This document shows, in pieces, positions 24,859 to 34,265 of a DNA stretch of 59,274 nucleotides (position 1 is its first letter; every line of letters starts with the position of its first letter). This DNA comes from Ectothiorhodospira shaposhnikovii. GTDB lineage: Bacteria > Pseudomonadota > Gammaproteobacteria > Ectothiorhodospirales > Ectothiorhodospiraceae. The position numbers and the translations under genes were made by a program. Below the pieces are notes generated by a model that worked only from the letters and a program-made list of their open reading frames with translations, was not told where the DNA came from and ran no database searches. The stretch covers positions 1 through 59,274 of the forward strand of contig NZ_NRSM01000022.1 in assembly GCF_016584105.1 (NCBI RefSeq), given 5' to 3'.

Positions 24859-25653
24859 TCAACAACGCTGCCCGGACTGCAGGCTGGGGCAGTCGCTGCT
24901 GACAGTGCGCCCCTCCCCCAACCAGCCCAGGATGCCGTCGGTGACATTCATCACCCGGGTGTAAGCCGCCTCTTCCGCCATGAATCGGGCCAGCACCCCG
25001 GTGCGATTACCCACCCGGCAGATGAGCACGAAGGGCTCATCCCGCTCCACCACCCGGGTCAGATGCCGGGGGAAGCTGCGCACGAAGCGGCCGTTGGCGT
25101 CAAAGGCGGTGATCAGGTAGCTGCCTTCCACCACCCCGGTTTCGCGCCATTCCTCCGGACGCCGGATATCGATGACCTTGACCCCGGCGGCAATCAGTTC
25201 GGCCAGTTCATCATTGCTCACGTTGGTGAAGGGCGGCGGCTCCACCGCCACCAGTTCCAGTTCGAAACGCAGGGTGGCATTGGGCGGGATCACCCGGCCG
25301 GCGCCGCGCTCGCCGTAGGCCAGTTGGGGCGGGATGATCAGTTCCCGCTTGCCGCCGGCCTGCATGCCCACAAGACCCATCTCCCAGCCGGGGATGACCT
25401 GCCCCTGCCCCAGAATCAGGCTCAGGGGCTCTCCCCGCTCATGACTGGAATCAAACCGGGTGCCGTCTTCCAGCCAGCCGGTGTAATGCACCTGCAGGGC
25501 ATGGTGGCGATCAGCCCGTGGACCGTCACCGGTCTCAAGATCACGGATCTGGAGTTCGGCGGCGCCCGCACCGGCAAATGGCAGCAGGCAGCAAACCGCA
25601 AGAAACAGCAGGGAAAACAGGCGGGATTTGATCACGGCGAATCCGGGCTCCAT
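24859..25653 (-). CDS. Exported FKBP-type prolyl isomerase fused to a rhodanese domain
   Basis: 264 residues from ATG 25653 (a GTG six bases earlier is possible). A signal peptide (LFSLLFLAVCCLLPFAGAGA) sends it to the periplasm. The first half is an FKBP domain with the standard core: VHYTGWLEDGTRFDSS, GQVIPGWEMGL, LIIPPQLAYGERGAG and FELELVAVE. The second half is a rhodanese fold (VKVIDIRRPEEW) with the active-site loop CRVGNRT, so the catalytic Cys is present. FKBPs fold proline-containing proteins, and rhodaneses carry sulfane sulfur. The combination suggests a periplasmic protein-quality or sulfur-handling role in a sulfur-oxidising bacterium, which is inference. Confidence 0.88.
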   Translation of the reverse strand: MEPGFAVIKSRLFSLLFLAVCCLLPFAGAGAAELQIRDLETGDGPRADRHHALQVHYTGWLEDGTRFDSSHERGEPLSLILGQGQVIPGWEMGLVGMQAGGKRELIIPPQLAYGERGAGRVIPPNATLRFELELVAVEPPPFTNVSNDELAELIAAGVKVIDIRRPEEWRETGVVEGSYLITAFDANGRFVRSFPRHLTRVVERDEPFVLICRVGNRTGVLARFMAEEAAYTRVMNVTDGILGWLGEGRTVSSDCPSLQSGQRC

Positions 25654-25743
25654 GGTCACTTCAGTGGTGGCATCATGGTAGCTGGCCGGGCACGGGCAAG
25701 ACCAGCCCTTGTGCCAGGCTTGCCTCGACAGCTAAGAGATTAA

Positions 25744-25847
25744 GGGTGGCAACCCACATCAGCCACACCCCGGCGCCCAAGTCCACTGTTACCGTTGCTC
25801 CCTTCCGGGCCTGGCGGGGTTCACAGCTTGTTGTCGCGAGGGGACCG
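25744..25847 (-). ncRNA. ffs: 4.5S RNA (bacterial SRP RNA)
   Basis: The minus strand carries the universally conserved SRP helix 8 core: GAACCCCGCCAGGCCCGGAA then GGGAGCAACGGTA, with the GGAA tetraloop and the symmetric and asymmetric internal loops that bind Ffh. The outer ends (GGTCC.../...GCCACC) close the long hairpin. Length is about 100 nt, the small gammaproteobacterial form. Exact ends are approximate because the RNA is processed. Confidence 0.92.
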
Positions 25848-26145
25848 ATGCAGGTCACCATTGCAGGTGCTTGGCGGCATCGGCGTCTCCGCCCAGTCCC
25901 GCCAAAGGATTCGTGATTATCCGTACAGGCAGCCACCGAGTCAACCTGACCGGCGAACGGGGCGCCGAAATCCGTGCTTATCGGGACTTTAAGCTCGGTC
26001 GTCGGTGCGCAGGGAACCATTCGAGCTAAAATCCCTGTTTCCTGTTTAGACTGTGGGCATACAACACCGGGGCTTGGTTCACCCGATACCTTCCGGTCAA
26101 AGAAGATGCCTCGCCACTTCGATCATTACTCAAGAGCGCTGGAAA
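25848..26145. other. Intergenic region upstream of 4.5S RNA and the dCache-HAMP gene
   Basis: No gene seen beyond the 4.5S promoter. The remainder presumably holds the plus-strand promoter of the next gene, but I cannot pick a convincing one. Confidence 0.5.
25916..25944 (-). promoter_or_regulatory. Sigma-70 promoter for the 4.5S RNA gene
   Basis: On the minus strand TTGACT (25944-25939), spacer 17, GATAAT (25921-25916). Transcription would begin near 25909, about 60 bases before the mature 4.5S 5' end, consistent with a precursor. Confidence 0.55.
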
Positions 26146-27243
26146 ATGTCAACAGAACGGAAAATCTTCCGGATCAGGATTTTTCATAAAGTCCTTGTCA
26201 CCATGATGCTGGTGGCCTTCATCCCCATTGCGGGAGCCCTGTACATCGCCGTCAATCAGATCGAGCGAAGCTGGCGTGACAACGTGGGTCAGCAGATCAT
26301 GATTACCAGCCAGGGCCTTGCGGACCGCATTGATGGCTGGCTGGACATGAACCTGAGGGTTCTGAGTCAGAACGCGGCCCTGCCTGATATTCGCTCCATG
26401 GAAACCGAGCGCCAGAATCCAGTACTCAAGGCGCTGGACGATACCTATGAATGGACCTATCTGGCGTTTACCGTCGCCCCTGACGGCCAGAACGTAGGCC
26501 GCAATGACGACAACCCACTGACCCAATACGGCGACCGCAGCTACTTCAGGCAGGTCATTCAAGGCAGTCCCGTGGGACAGCAGGTGCTGATGGGCCGCAC
26601 CAGTGGCAAACCCGCCCTGATACTGGCCAAGCCAATTCACAATACGGCGCAGGACGGGCGCAACAGGCTGGCGGGCGTGATCGCAACCGCCCAGCATCTG
26701 GTGGATGTATCCGACGCCACCGCACAGGCCAGGCTCGGTTCGACGGGTTACATGATGGTGCTGGACCCTTCACGCCAGCTCATCGCCCACGGCCGGCCCG
26801 AAGAGGTCGAGGGTCAGCTTCAGGACTATAGCTGGCACCCGATCCTGAGCGCTCCCGGAGCCGATCAGCGCCCCGTGATCATTGAGCACCAGGGACAACG
26901 TCTGGTAGGGTTCAGGCAGGACATCGGGCTGGGATGGACCATCCTGATCCAGCAGAATTACGAGGAGGCTTTCGCTCCCCTGATCAATGCCAGAAAGGAC
27001 GCACTCACCGTTGGCGCCGTGACCCTGCTGCTCGTGGTCCTGATCGCCTTCATGCTGGCACGTCAGATTTCCAGCCCCATTGTCAAACTGACTGAGGCGG
27101 CGGAAGGGCTCAGTCGCGGCAAATTCGAACACGAAATCGTCGGCACCGCCCGTGGAGACGAAATTGGTGCCCTGGCCCGAGCCATCGAGCGCATGTCAGT
27201 GAGCATAAGAATCGCCCTTGAACGCCTTCGCAAACCCACCTGA
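26146..27243 (+). CDS. dCache-HAMP membrane sensor without output domain
   Basis: 365 residues from ATG 26146. A membrane helix (~12-35), a periplasmic double-Cache domain of about 240 residues (LTQYGDRSYFRQV, SGKPALILAKPI, STGYMMVLDPS), a second helix (~282-302), then a HAMP domain (ARQISSPIVKLTEAAEGLS, GDEIGALARAIERM). The chain ends just after HAMP with no kinase, GGDEF or methyl-accepting part. The stop is in clean sequence and 47 bases precede the next gene, so this does not look like a simple truncation. It may signal through its small neighbours. Confidence 0.85.
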   Translation: MSTERKIFRIRIFHKVLVTMMLVAFIPIAGALYIAVNQIERSWRDNVGQQIMITSQGLADRIDGWLDMNLRVLSQNAALPDIRSMETERQNPVLKALDDTYEWTYLAFTVAPDGQNVGRNDDNPLTQYGDRSYFRQVIQGSPVGQQVLMGRTSGKPALILAKPIHNTAQDGRNRLAGVIATAQHLVDVSDATAQARLGSTGYMMVLDPSRQLIAHGRPEEVEGQLQDYSWHPILSAPGADQRPVIIEHQGQRLVGFRQDIGLGWTILIQQNYEEAFAPLINARKDALTVGAVTLLLVVLIAFMLARQISSPIVKLTEAAEGLSRGKFEHEIVGTARGDEIGALARAIERMSVSIRIALERLRKPT

Positions 27244-27290
27244 ACAGCGGCGCAACATGACTTCCTGGGCTGGCAAAAAGGTAGATCGCC

Positions 27291-27758
27291 ATGGATAGAA
27301 ACAGCGTATTTTCGAAGACCAGCAAGGGCAAGGCCGCCATCAATAACAAGGACAGGGCGCTCTCCATCGATGCGCGCCGCATTCTGATCATGGTGAATGG
27401 CATTCGGACCACCGGAGAACTGCTGGACCAGTTCTCCGGTCATGCCGATGTCGAAACCCATCTTCAGATCCTGTTGTCCGAGGAATTCATTTTCGAGAGC
27501 ATTCCTGGAAGCGGCAAGGGAACTGCCGGCACCCTTGCCAGCAAGCCGATCGATTCCAACACCCCTCTCTCGGAACCGCTGATGCAGCTGCTGGAAAAGG
27601 AGTTCATTGAATTCATGGGGCCGATGGGTTCGCTGATATGCGAGGAGGTTTGGCCCGGCGTGGCCACAATGGAGGAGGCCATGGAAGCCCTTTGCCGTCA
27701 CCTGGATAGCCCGGAACAAGCCAAGGCCTTTCGCACGAATGTCATGAAGACCACCTGA
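27291..27758 (+). CDS. Two-part cytoplasmic protein of unknown function in a signalling cluster
   Basis: 155 residues, soluble. The N-terminal half (about 20-65: LSIDARRILIMVNGIRTTGE) resembles the short winged-helix-like 'KGR...R.LLiLIDG.rtv.eL' segment found at the start of many bacterial signalling proteins. The C-terminal half (about 100-150: LEKEFIEFMGPMGSLICEEV) resembles helical tails that follow kinase or effector domains. I cannot name a family with certainty. It lies between a dCache-HAMP sensor and a PAS-GGDEF protein on the same strand, so a linking or adaptor role is plausible. Confidence 0.6.
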   Translation: MDRNSVFSKTSKGKAAINNKDRALSIDARRILIMVNGIRTTGELLDQFSGHADVETHLQILLSEEFIFESIPGSGKGTAGTLASKPIDSNTPLSEPLMQLLEKEFIEFMGPMGSLICEEVWPGVATMEEAMEALCRHLDSPEQAKAFRTNVMKTT

Positions 27759-27864
27759 GTGGGTCAACCCACCCAAATCAAAACCTGATTTCAAAAATCA
27801 ATACCAAGGGCTGCTCCAAAACACAGACTGTTGATTCATCATCCTTCCCGCTGGATGTGCTCAG

Positions 27865-29616
27865 ATGAACGCGCAGGACCCCCTTGAGGTCTTGAGAGAG
27901 AGTGAAGCACGGCTCAGAGCCTTGGCAGAGGGTGGCCAGGCCCTGATATGGACTGCTGGCCTGGACATGAAGTGCGACTGGTTCAATCAGGTCTGGCTGA
28001 ACTTCACCGGCCGCGCCATGGAAGAAGAAGTGGGTGATGGCTGGACCACCGGGGTACATCCGGACGACTATGATCGTTGCGTAAACACTTATGTGAATGC
28101 CTTCAGGCACCGCAAGGCCTTCAGCATGGACTACCGCCTGCGCCATCATGAAGGAGAATATCGGTGGATACAGGATGATGGGCATCCCCGGTATGGCCCT
28201 GGCGGCGAGTTCATCGGCTATGTGGGTCATTGCCTGGACATCACCCGCAGAAAGCATGCGGAACTGATGAACCATCTACATTGGCAGGTGCTCCAGATGG
28301 TCATGGAACGCGCGCCCCTGGCACGGATTCTGGGCATCATCACCGATGGCATCGAAGTCCTGCTCTCGGAAAGAAGGGCCCTGATTCAGCCCTTTCACGA
28401 TGGCCGCAGCCCCGCCATCATGGACTTCATTCCGGAGAAAGTCCGCAACAGTCTAGGACACGCCGACGAGATTGCCCAAAGACGTCTCATCGTGGCGGAG
28501 ATCGCCATTGAGCAGAACTGGGCATGGCCTTCAAGCCATCACTCGGGCTTTCTGGTACGCGCCTTCTGGTGGGAACCCATCAGGAACAGGCAATCCACCG
28601 TGCTGGGACACATCATGATATGCCGGGATACCCCGGGCATTCCGGATCCCCAGGAAATAAACACCCTCGCGATGTTTTGCAACCTGGCCTGCCTGGCCAT
28701 TGAACAAAGCCTGCAACAGCAACGGCTCGCCCTGATCGAGACCGCCTTTCAAGCGGCGGGAGACGCCATTTTCATCACCGATGCCAATGGCCTGATCCTT
28801 GATACCAACCCCGCCTTCACCCTGCTCACCGGCCACACACGGGATACGGTGCTTGGCAAACCTCCCTCCCTGCTGCAATCCAGACACCAGGAGCAACCCT
28901 CCCAGGCACCTGATCCATGGGAAACCCTATGGAACGAGGGTGGCTGGCAGGGGGAACTCTGGCACCAGCATCGGAATGGATCCATCTTTGCCACCCGGAC
29001 CACCCTGCGTTCGGTACCGGATGAAGATGGCCAGACAAGACATTTCGTGGGTGTCCTGTCAGATGTGACCGAACGCAAGGCCCTCCTGGCACGGCTTGAA
29101 TACAGCGCCAGCCATGACCTGCTGACCGGCCTGCCTAACCGTGCCCTACTGCAGGACCGGCTGCATCAGGCCATGGCACAGGCAGATCGTCATGACCAGA
29201 AGATGGCGCTTGTGTTCATGGATCTGGATGGATTCAAGCATGTCAACGATCAGTTCGGACATGCGGCCGGGGACGAACTGCTGGTTCACATGGGGGAATG
29301 CCTGTCCTCATGCCTGCGTCTGGGGGATACTCTCGCGCGTGTGGGAGGTGACGAATTCGTCGCCGTCCTGGTGAACGTGAAAAGCGACCGTGACGTGGAG
29401 ACCGTCCTGAAGCGGATGCTTGAAGCTGTCCGTCGGCAACCAGCATTCATTCCCGGTGCCCCCGTCTCACTGAGCATGGGCGTGACATTTTTCCCCCAAC
29501 CCACCCCCGCAGATGCCCGGATGCTCATGGCCCAGGCAGACCAGGCCATGTATCTCGCCAAGCAAAAAGGGAAAAACCGCTACTGCCTTCATGCCTTCCG
29601 TCGACACACGCCCTGA
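27865..29616 (+). CDS. PAS-GAF-PAS-GGDEF diguanylate cyclase
   Basis: 583 residues, soluble. PAS domain 1 (about 12-132, ending YVGHCLDITRRK), a GAF-like domain (about 140-285), PAS domain 2 (about 295-405, ending FVGVLSDVTERK), and GGDEF (about 415-575). The active site is intact (LARVGGDEFVAVL), and the product-inhibition I-site RLGD is five residues before it. It should make c-di-GMP in response to cytoplasmic signals. ATG 27865 lies 106 bases after the preceding small gene. Confidence 0.92.
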   Translation: MNAQDPLEVLRESEARLRALAEGGQALIWTAGLDMKCDWFNQVWLNFTGRAMEEEVGDGWTTGVHPDDYDRCVNTYVNAFRHRKAFSMDYRLRHHEGEYRWIQDDGHPRYGPGGEFIGYVGHCLDITRRKHAELMNHLHWQVLQMVMERAPLARILGIITDGIEVLLSERRALIQPFHDGRSPAIMDFIPEKVRNSLGHADEIAQRRLIVAEIAIEQNWAWPSSHHSGFLVRAFWWEPIRNRQSTVLGHIMICRDTPGIPDPQEINTLAMFCNLACLAIEQSLQQQRLALIETAFQAAGDAIFITDANGLILDTNPAFTLLTGHTRDTVLGKPPSLLQSRHQEQPSQAPDPWETLWNEGGWQGELWHQHRNGSIFATRTTLRSVPDEDGQTRHFVGVLSDVTERKALLARLEYSASHDLLTGLPNRALLQDRLHQAMAQADRHDQKMALVFMDLDGFKHVNDQFGHAAGDELLVHMGECLSSCLRLGDTLARVGGDEFVAVLVNVKSDRDVETVLKRMLEAVRRQPAFIPGAPVSLSMGVTFFPQPTPADARMLMAQADQAMYLAKQKGKNRYCLHAFRRHTP

Positions 29617-29720
29617 TCTTCCCGACCATTGCCCCGTTCCTGCCGCAACACCTCGCAGACCCCTCAAAAATCAAATCCTGATAAGATTGCACAACTCCAA
29701 GAACGGGATCCTTGCCGCTG

Positions 29721-30947
29721 ATGAATGCCCATATTCCTGGTTACCGTCGCCATACCACTGTCCCCGTCAGAGTCGGCCATGTGGTGGTCGGCGGTGATGC
29801 TCCGGTAGTGGTACAGTCCATGACCAACACCGATACCGCCGATGTGGCCGCCACCACCCGCCAGGTGGCCGACCTGGCCCGGGGTGGTTCCGAACTGGTA
29901 AGAATCACGGTCAACACCGAGGAGGCGGCCGCGGCCGTTCCGCGCATCCGTGAAGGCCTGGATGCCATGGGACTGAATGTACCCCTGGTGGGGGATTTTC
30001 ATTTCAACGGCCATCGACTGCTCAGCAAATATCCGGCCTGCGCCGAGGCCCTGGCCAAGCTGCGCATCAATCCGGGCAACGTTGGTCGGGGAGCCCGACG
30101 AGACACCCAGTTCGCCCAGATGATCGAGATGGCCTGCCGTTACGACAAGCCGGTGCGCATCGGCGTCAACTGGGGCAGCCTGGATCAGGAACTGCTGGCC
30201 CGCATGATGGATGAAAACACCCGCAGGCAACCGCCGCTGGACATTCAGGACATCAATCGCGAGGCACTGATCGAATCCGCCCTGAGCAGCGCCCGGCGGG
30301 CCGAGGAAATCGGCCTGCCCCATGACCGTATCCTGCTCTCCTGCAAGGTCAGCGGCGTGCAGCCGCTGATCCGCCTCTACACGGACCTGGCCTCCCGCTG
30401 CGACTACCCCCTGCACCTGGGGTTGACCGAAGCAGGCATGGGCGTCAAGGGCATCGTGGCCTCCACCGCCGCCCTGGCGGTGCTGCTTCAGCAGGGCATC
30501 GGCGACACCATCCGTGTCTCCCTTACCCCGGAACCGGGTGCCGAGCGGGTCAAGGAAGTGATCGTGGCCCAGGAAATCCTGCAGAGCCTGGAACTGCGCA
30601 GGTTCATCCCCGCCGTGGTGGCTTGCCCTGGCTGCGGACGCACCTCCAGCGATTATTTCCAGCATCTGGCCCAGGACATCCAGAACCACATCCGTCGCAA
30701 CATGCCGGAGTGGAACAAGCGCTATCCGGGGGTCGAGGAGATGACCGTGGCGGTGATGGGCTGCGTGGTCAACGGACCGGGGGAAAGCAAGCATGCCAAC
30801 ATCGGCATCAGCCTGCCCGGCACCGGTGAGATGCCGGTAGCCCCGGTCTATGAGGATGGCGAAAAGACCGTCACGCTCAAGGGCGACCATATCGCCGAAG
30901 AGTTCCTGCTGCTGGTGGAGAAATACATCGAACGCCGCTACGGCTGA
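29721..30947 (+). CDS. ispG: 4-hydroxy-3-methylbut-2-en-1-yl diphosphate synthase
   Basis: 408 residues. IspG converts MEcPP to HMBPP in the MEP isoprenoid pathway, which supplies quinones, carotenoids and the bacteriochlorophyll tail. The [4Fe-4S] ligands are in [14 protein letters not shown] and [17 protein letters not shown]. The TIM barrel starts with [23 protein letters not shown] 29721 is preferred to the TTG at 29712. Its stop abuts the convergent HDOD gene with no gap. Confidence 0.97.
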   Translation: MNAHIPGYRRHTTVPVRVGHVVVGGDAPVVVQSMTNTDTADVAATTRQVADLARGGSELVRITVNTEEAAAAVPRIREGLDAMGLNVPLVGDFHFNGHRLLSKYPACAEALAKLRINPGNVGRGARRDTQFAQMIEMACRYDKPVRIGVNWGSLDQELLARMMDENTRRQPPLDIQDINREALIESALSSARRAEEIGLPHDRILLSCKVSGVQPLIRLYTDLASRCDYPLHLGLTEAGMGVKGIVASTAALAVLLQQGIGDTIRVSLTPEPGAERVKEVIVAQEILQSLELRRFIPAVVACPGCGRTSSDYFQHLAQDIQNHIRRNMPEWNKRYPGVEEMTVAVMGCVVNGPGESKHANIGISLPGTGEMPVAPVYEDGEKTVTLKGDHIAEEFLLLVEKYIERRYG

Positions 30948-32423
30948 TCAACGCAGCGTCCTTATCGGCTCTACCCTGGGCCGGGGCTTGGCTCCGGCCT
31001 CTTGATCCAGTCTCAGCAGTTCGGCCTGGGCCAGTGCCACCAGACGATTGAAGCCGGAGAGGGCCTTTTTATCCAGGGCACAATCATCGAACCTCCGGTC
31101 GGCATAAACCAGCCCCAGCGGCCGATCACCCGCAAACAGGGAATGGGCAAAAAATGCCCTGACCCCGATGATGTCCCGGAGAGACTGCGGTACCTGGTAC
31201 CACATTTCATCCACGTTGCCCGGATTCAGCCAGAACGAGGCCGGCCGCTTCATCAAGACCGTCAACAAATGACGACCGTAGAGGTCAATGGTCATCCGGT
31301 TGAAATCCGGTTCATAATCGGTTCCCACCATGGATACGGGAACCAGCTGGTTCTCAGCCTCGTCCAGGCGGGCGAATACCACCCGATTCAGTCCCACCCC
31401 CTGGTGCAGCCCCGCCAAAAGCACATCCAGGACTTCCCCTTCATCGCCCAACTTTCCGGATTGCAGCGTGGCTTCTGCCTGATCCAGGCTGTCACGCCTG
31501 GGCGCCAGACAGAACACAGGGCGCTGCGAACTGATACCGCTGATCCACTGATCCCTGATCAGTTCAGCCTCCAGATCGGGTACTGCCGGAAGATCACCGT
31601 AAAGGTTCAGGTTAAGGTTGAACTCTCTCGAAACCCTGTTGAGTTGCTCCACCACGGATTCGATATCCGCATCCAGGTACTCCATCACCAAACGCAAATC
31701 CCTGGCCTGCACGGGACAGCACCACCCGCCAATGGCGTGACGTGCCAGCTTGGCCGCCAGCATGACGCCCAGGGGACGCGGATGACGGGCATTGGAAGGA
31801 CACATGCAATGCCGCACAAGATCAGGCAATTTCCACAAACCCGCAAGACGGTGGCCGACCGCCTTCAGGCTCAGGTTCAGCGCCACATATTCCGCTTCAT
31901 GGGGCAGAACCTCTGTGTTTTCCATGAGGGAGAGATAGCGAGCAATCCGCCGTTCCTGATGCACCGCCAAAGCCAGTTCGCCCAAATTGAAGAGCAGGGC
32001 TGCCAGTGCAACTTCACCCGGAACCATGTCATTACGCAGGGTGCCCCAGGATTCAGCCAGCATAGCGGCGTAAGTAGCCTGCGCGGCCAGCTGGAAATAG
32101 CGTTCCCGGGCGGCGGGATCAAGCAACTGATCCAACGGCCTGGACTTCTCCAGACAACGATGGATACCCTGGATGCCGATCATCATGGTGGCCTCATCCA
32201 GGGACACCACCTCGGTACGGAAATGCCGATGAGGAACCGCATTTGCCATGCGGATGACATTGAGTGCCAACCCCACGTCCCACTGTATCAGGCGCGCCAC
32301 CAGACGCATGCTGGAAAGCGCGTCCGACTCAAGGTCACCCAGCAAGAGCGCTGTACCCGGCAACAAGGGAAGATCCTGCCCGCCAAAGGCACCGAGCCAT
32401 TCATCCAGCTGCCGTTTATCCAT
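30948..32423 (-). CDS. HDOD-domain signalling protein
   Basis: 491 residues from ATG 32423. The N-terminal half (about 15-215) is an HDOD domain (LPLLPGTALLLGDL, VIRMANAV, DEATMMIGIQGI), a catalytically inactive HD relative that typically acts as a signalling scaffold. The C-terminal half (about 290-475) has GAF-like features (VLLAGLHQGVGLNRVVFARL, HSLFAGDRPLGLVYADRR). No enzymatic motif is visible. It is divergent from motA, so a link to motility is possible but unproven. Confidence 0.85.
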   Translation of the reverse strand: MDKRQLDEWLGAFGGQDLPLLPGTALLLGDLESDALSSMRLVARLIQWDVGLALNVIRMANAVPHRHFRTEVVSLDEATMMIGIQGIHRCLEKSRPLDQLLDPAARERYFQLAAQATYAAMLAESWGTLRNDMVPGEVALAALLFNLGELALAVHQERRIARYLSLMENTEVLPHEAEYVALNLSLKAVGHRLAGLWKLPDLVRHCMCPSNARHPRPLGVMLAAKLARHAIGGWCCPVQARDLRLVMEYLDADIESVVEQLNRVSREFNLNLNLYGDLPAVPDLEAELIRDQWISGISSQRPVFCLAPRRDSLDQAEATLQSGKLGDEGEVLDVLLAGLHQGVGLNRVVFARLDEAENQLVPVSMVGTDYEPDFNRMTIDLYGRHLLTVLMKRPASFWLNPGNVDEMWYQVPQSLRDIIGVRAFFAHSLFAGDRPLGLVYADRRFDDCALDKKALSGFNRLVALAQAELLRLDQEAGAKPRPRVEPIRTLR

Positions 32424-32540
32424 TATCACGCCCCTTCAAATTGAGCAGTACTTCACAGGGATATATTCGTTTATTATGGACCGTATTCTCTCATCCTAGC
32501 CAGCCCAGGCCCACACCGGATAACAGGAGGAACACGGTCA

Positions 32541-33398
32541 GTGAATCTCATTCTAGGCTCAATCATCGTTACCGTTGCCGTTCTTGGCGGGTGGTCCCTC
32601 CATGGCGGGCAGCTCATCCTGATCTGGCAGCCCTATGAGTTCGTGATCATCCTGGGGGCAGCCCTGGGCGCCTTCGTGATCGCCAACCCCATGAAGACGA
32701 TCATCAAGGTCTTCGCCCTCATTCCCAAGCTGATGGGTGGCCCCGTCTACAAGAAAGATGATTACATGGAACTGCTGGGCCTGATGTATGACCTGTTCAC
32801 CAAGGCACGCAAGGAAGGATTGATGGGCATCGAGGGGGATATCGAAGAGCCGGAAAACAGCCCCCTGTTCGAAAAATATCCGCGAGTTCTCAAGAACCAT
32901 CATGCGGTGGAGTTCATTTCCGACTACATGCGCCTGGTCGTGAGCGGCAGCATGAATCCGTTCGAACTGGACAACCTCATGGACATCGATATCGAAACAC
33001 ACCATCACGAAGCCGCTGAACCCGCCCATGCCGTATCACGGGTGGCAGACGGCCTGCCCGCCTTCGGTATCGTGGCGGCGGTGCTGGGCATCGTCAACAC
33101 CATGAGCGCCCTGGATGGCCCCATCGACAAGATCGGCGGACTGGTGGCTGCCGCACTGGTGGGCACCTTCACGGGTATCCTGCTGGCCTACGGCTTCGTG
33201 GGTCCGCTGAGCAATGCCCTTGAGCGACGCGCCGATGAAGAATCCAAGTACCTGGCGGTTCTCAAGGCCTGTATTCTTGCCAACGTGCAGGGTTACAGTC
33301 CTCAGGTGGCAGTAGAGTTCGGGCGCAAGGCCATGGCCTCCAACATGCGCCCCAGCTTCATCGAACTGGAACAGCATCTGCGCGGCAACAAGGGGTAG
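32541..33398 (+). CDS. motA: Flagellar motor stator protein MotA
   Basis: 285 residues with four membrane helices, forming the stator channel with MotB. The large cytoplasmic loop and the conserved Pro region (DGLPAFGIVAAVLGIV) are present. GTG 32541 is used, with CAGGAGG ten bases upstream. It is followed six bases after the stop by motB. No flagellar structural genes are in the window. Confidence 0.95.
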   Translation: MNLILGSIIVTVAVLGGWSLHGGQLILIWQPYEFVIILGAALGAFVIANPMKTIIKVFALIPKLMGGPVYKKDDYMELLGLMYDLFTKARKEGLMGIEGDIEEPENSPLFEKYPRVLKNHHAVEFISDYMRLVVSGSMNPFELDNLMDIDIETHHHEAAEPAHAVSRVADGLPAFGIVAAVLGIVNTMSALDGPIDKIGGLVAAALVGTFTGILLAYGFVGPLSNALERRADEESKYLAVLKACILANVQGYSPQVAVEFGRKAMASNMRPSFIELEQHLRGNKG

Positions 33399-33404
33399 GC
33401 AGCC

Positions 33405-34265
33405 TTGGCAATCGAGGAGAAAAAACAGCCGATCGTCATCAAGCGGATCGTCAAGCACGGCGGTCACCACGGCGGCGCCTGGAAGATCGCATTTGCGGAT
33501 TTTGCCATCGCCATGATGGCCTTCTTCCTGCTCTTGTGGATTCTATCGGTCACCGATGACATGCAGAAGGCGGCAATCTCCCAATATTTCCAGGATCCTT
33601 CCGCCGCCATGGGGATCAGCCCCACCCCGCCCCACCCCACCGATGGCCAAGGCGCCTCACCCTCCATCATCGACTTTGAGGGCGCAGTCGACATGGAGCG
33701 GGTTGAGGAACTGGCCCAGGAACTGGACCGGCAACGGCTGGAAAACCTCAAGGAAGTGCTGGAAGAAGCGATGGAACAGAGCCAGGCGCTGGAGCCCTTC
33801 AAGGATCAGTTGCTGCTTGACATCACGCCGGAGGGCCTGCGCATTCAGATCGTCGACAGGGAAAATCGTCCCATGTTCGATCTGGGCAGTTCCCAGCTCA
33901 TGAATTACACCACGGCCATCCTCAGAGAGCTGGGGTCCATCATCAACCAGGTTCCCAACAAGATCAGCATCACCGGCCACACGGATGCCCGCCCCTTCAT
34001 CCGGGCCAACTACAGCAACTGGGAACTGTCCGCCGACCGGGCCAACGCGGCCCGGCGCGCCATGCTGGCGGGAGGCATGGAAGAAAACAAGGTGGGCAGG
34101 GTGGTCGGACTGGGTTCCACGGTGCTGTTTGACCGGGAGAACCCGGAAAACCCCATCAACCGTCGCATCAGCATCATCGTGATGAACCAGGCGACCGAGG
34201 CCTCCATCCTCAAGGAGGCCTCGGTGGAATACCAGGGCGATCAGATACTGCCGTTCACGCCCTGA
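33405..34265 (+). CDS. motB: Flagellar motor stator protein MotB
   Basis: 286 residues. The single N-terminal helix contains the proton-carrying Asp (FADFAIAMMAFFLLLW). The periplasmic OmpA-like peptidoglycan-binding domain shows ITGHTDARPF and NRRISIIV. The start appears to be a TTG at 33405; no ATG or GTG lies between it and the conserved KRIVKHGGHHGGAWK segment. The last 11 bases overlap the end of the convergent csoSCA-like gene. Confidence 0.95.
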   Translation: MAIEEKKQPIVIKRIVKHGGHHGGAWKIAFADFAIAMMAFFLLLWILSVTDDMQKAAISQYFQDPSAAMGISPTPPHPTDGQGASPSIIDFEGAVDMERVEELAQELDRQRLENLKEVLEEAMEQSQALEPFKDQLLLDITPEGLRIQIVDRENRPMFDLGSSQLMNYTTAILRELGSIINQVPNKISITGHTDARPFIRANYSNWELSADRANAARRAMLAGGMEENKVGRVVGLGSTVLFDRENPENPINRRISIIVMNQATEASILKEASVEYQGDQILPFTP

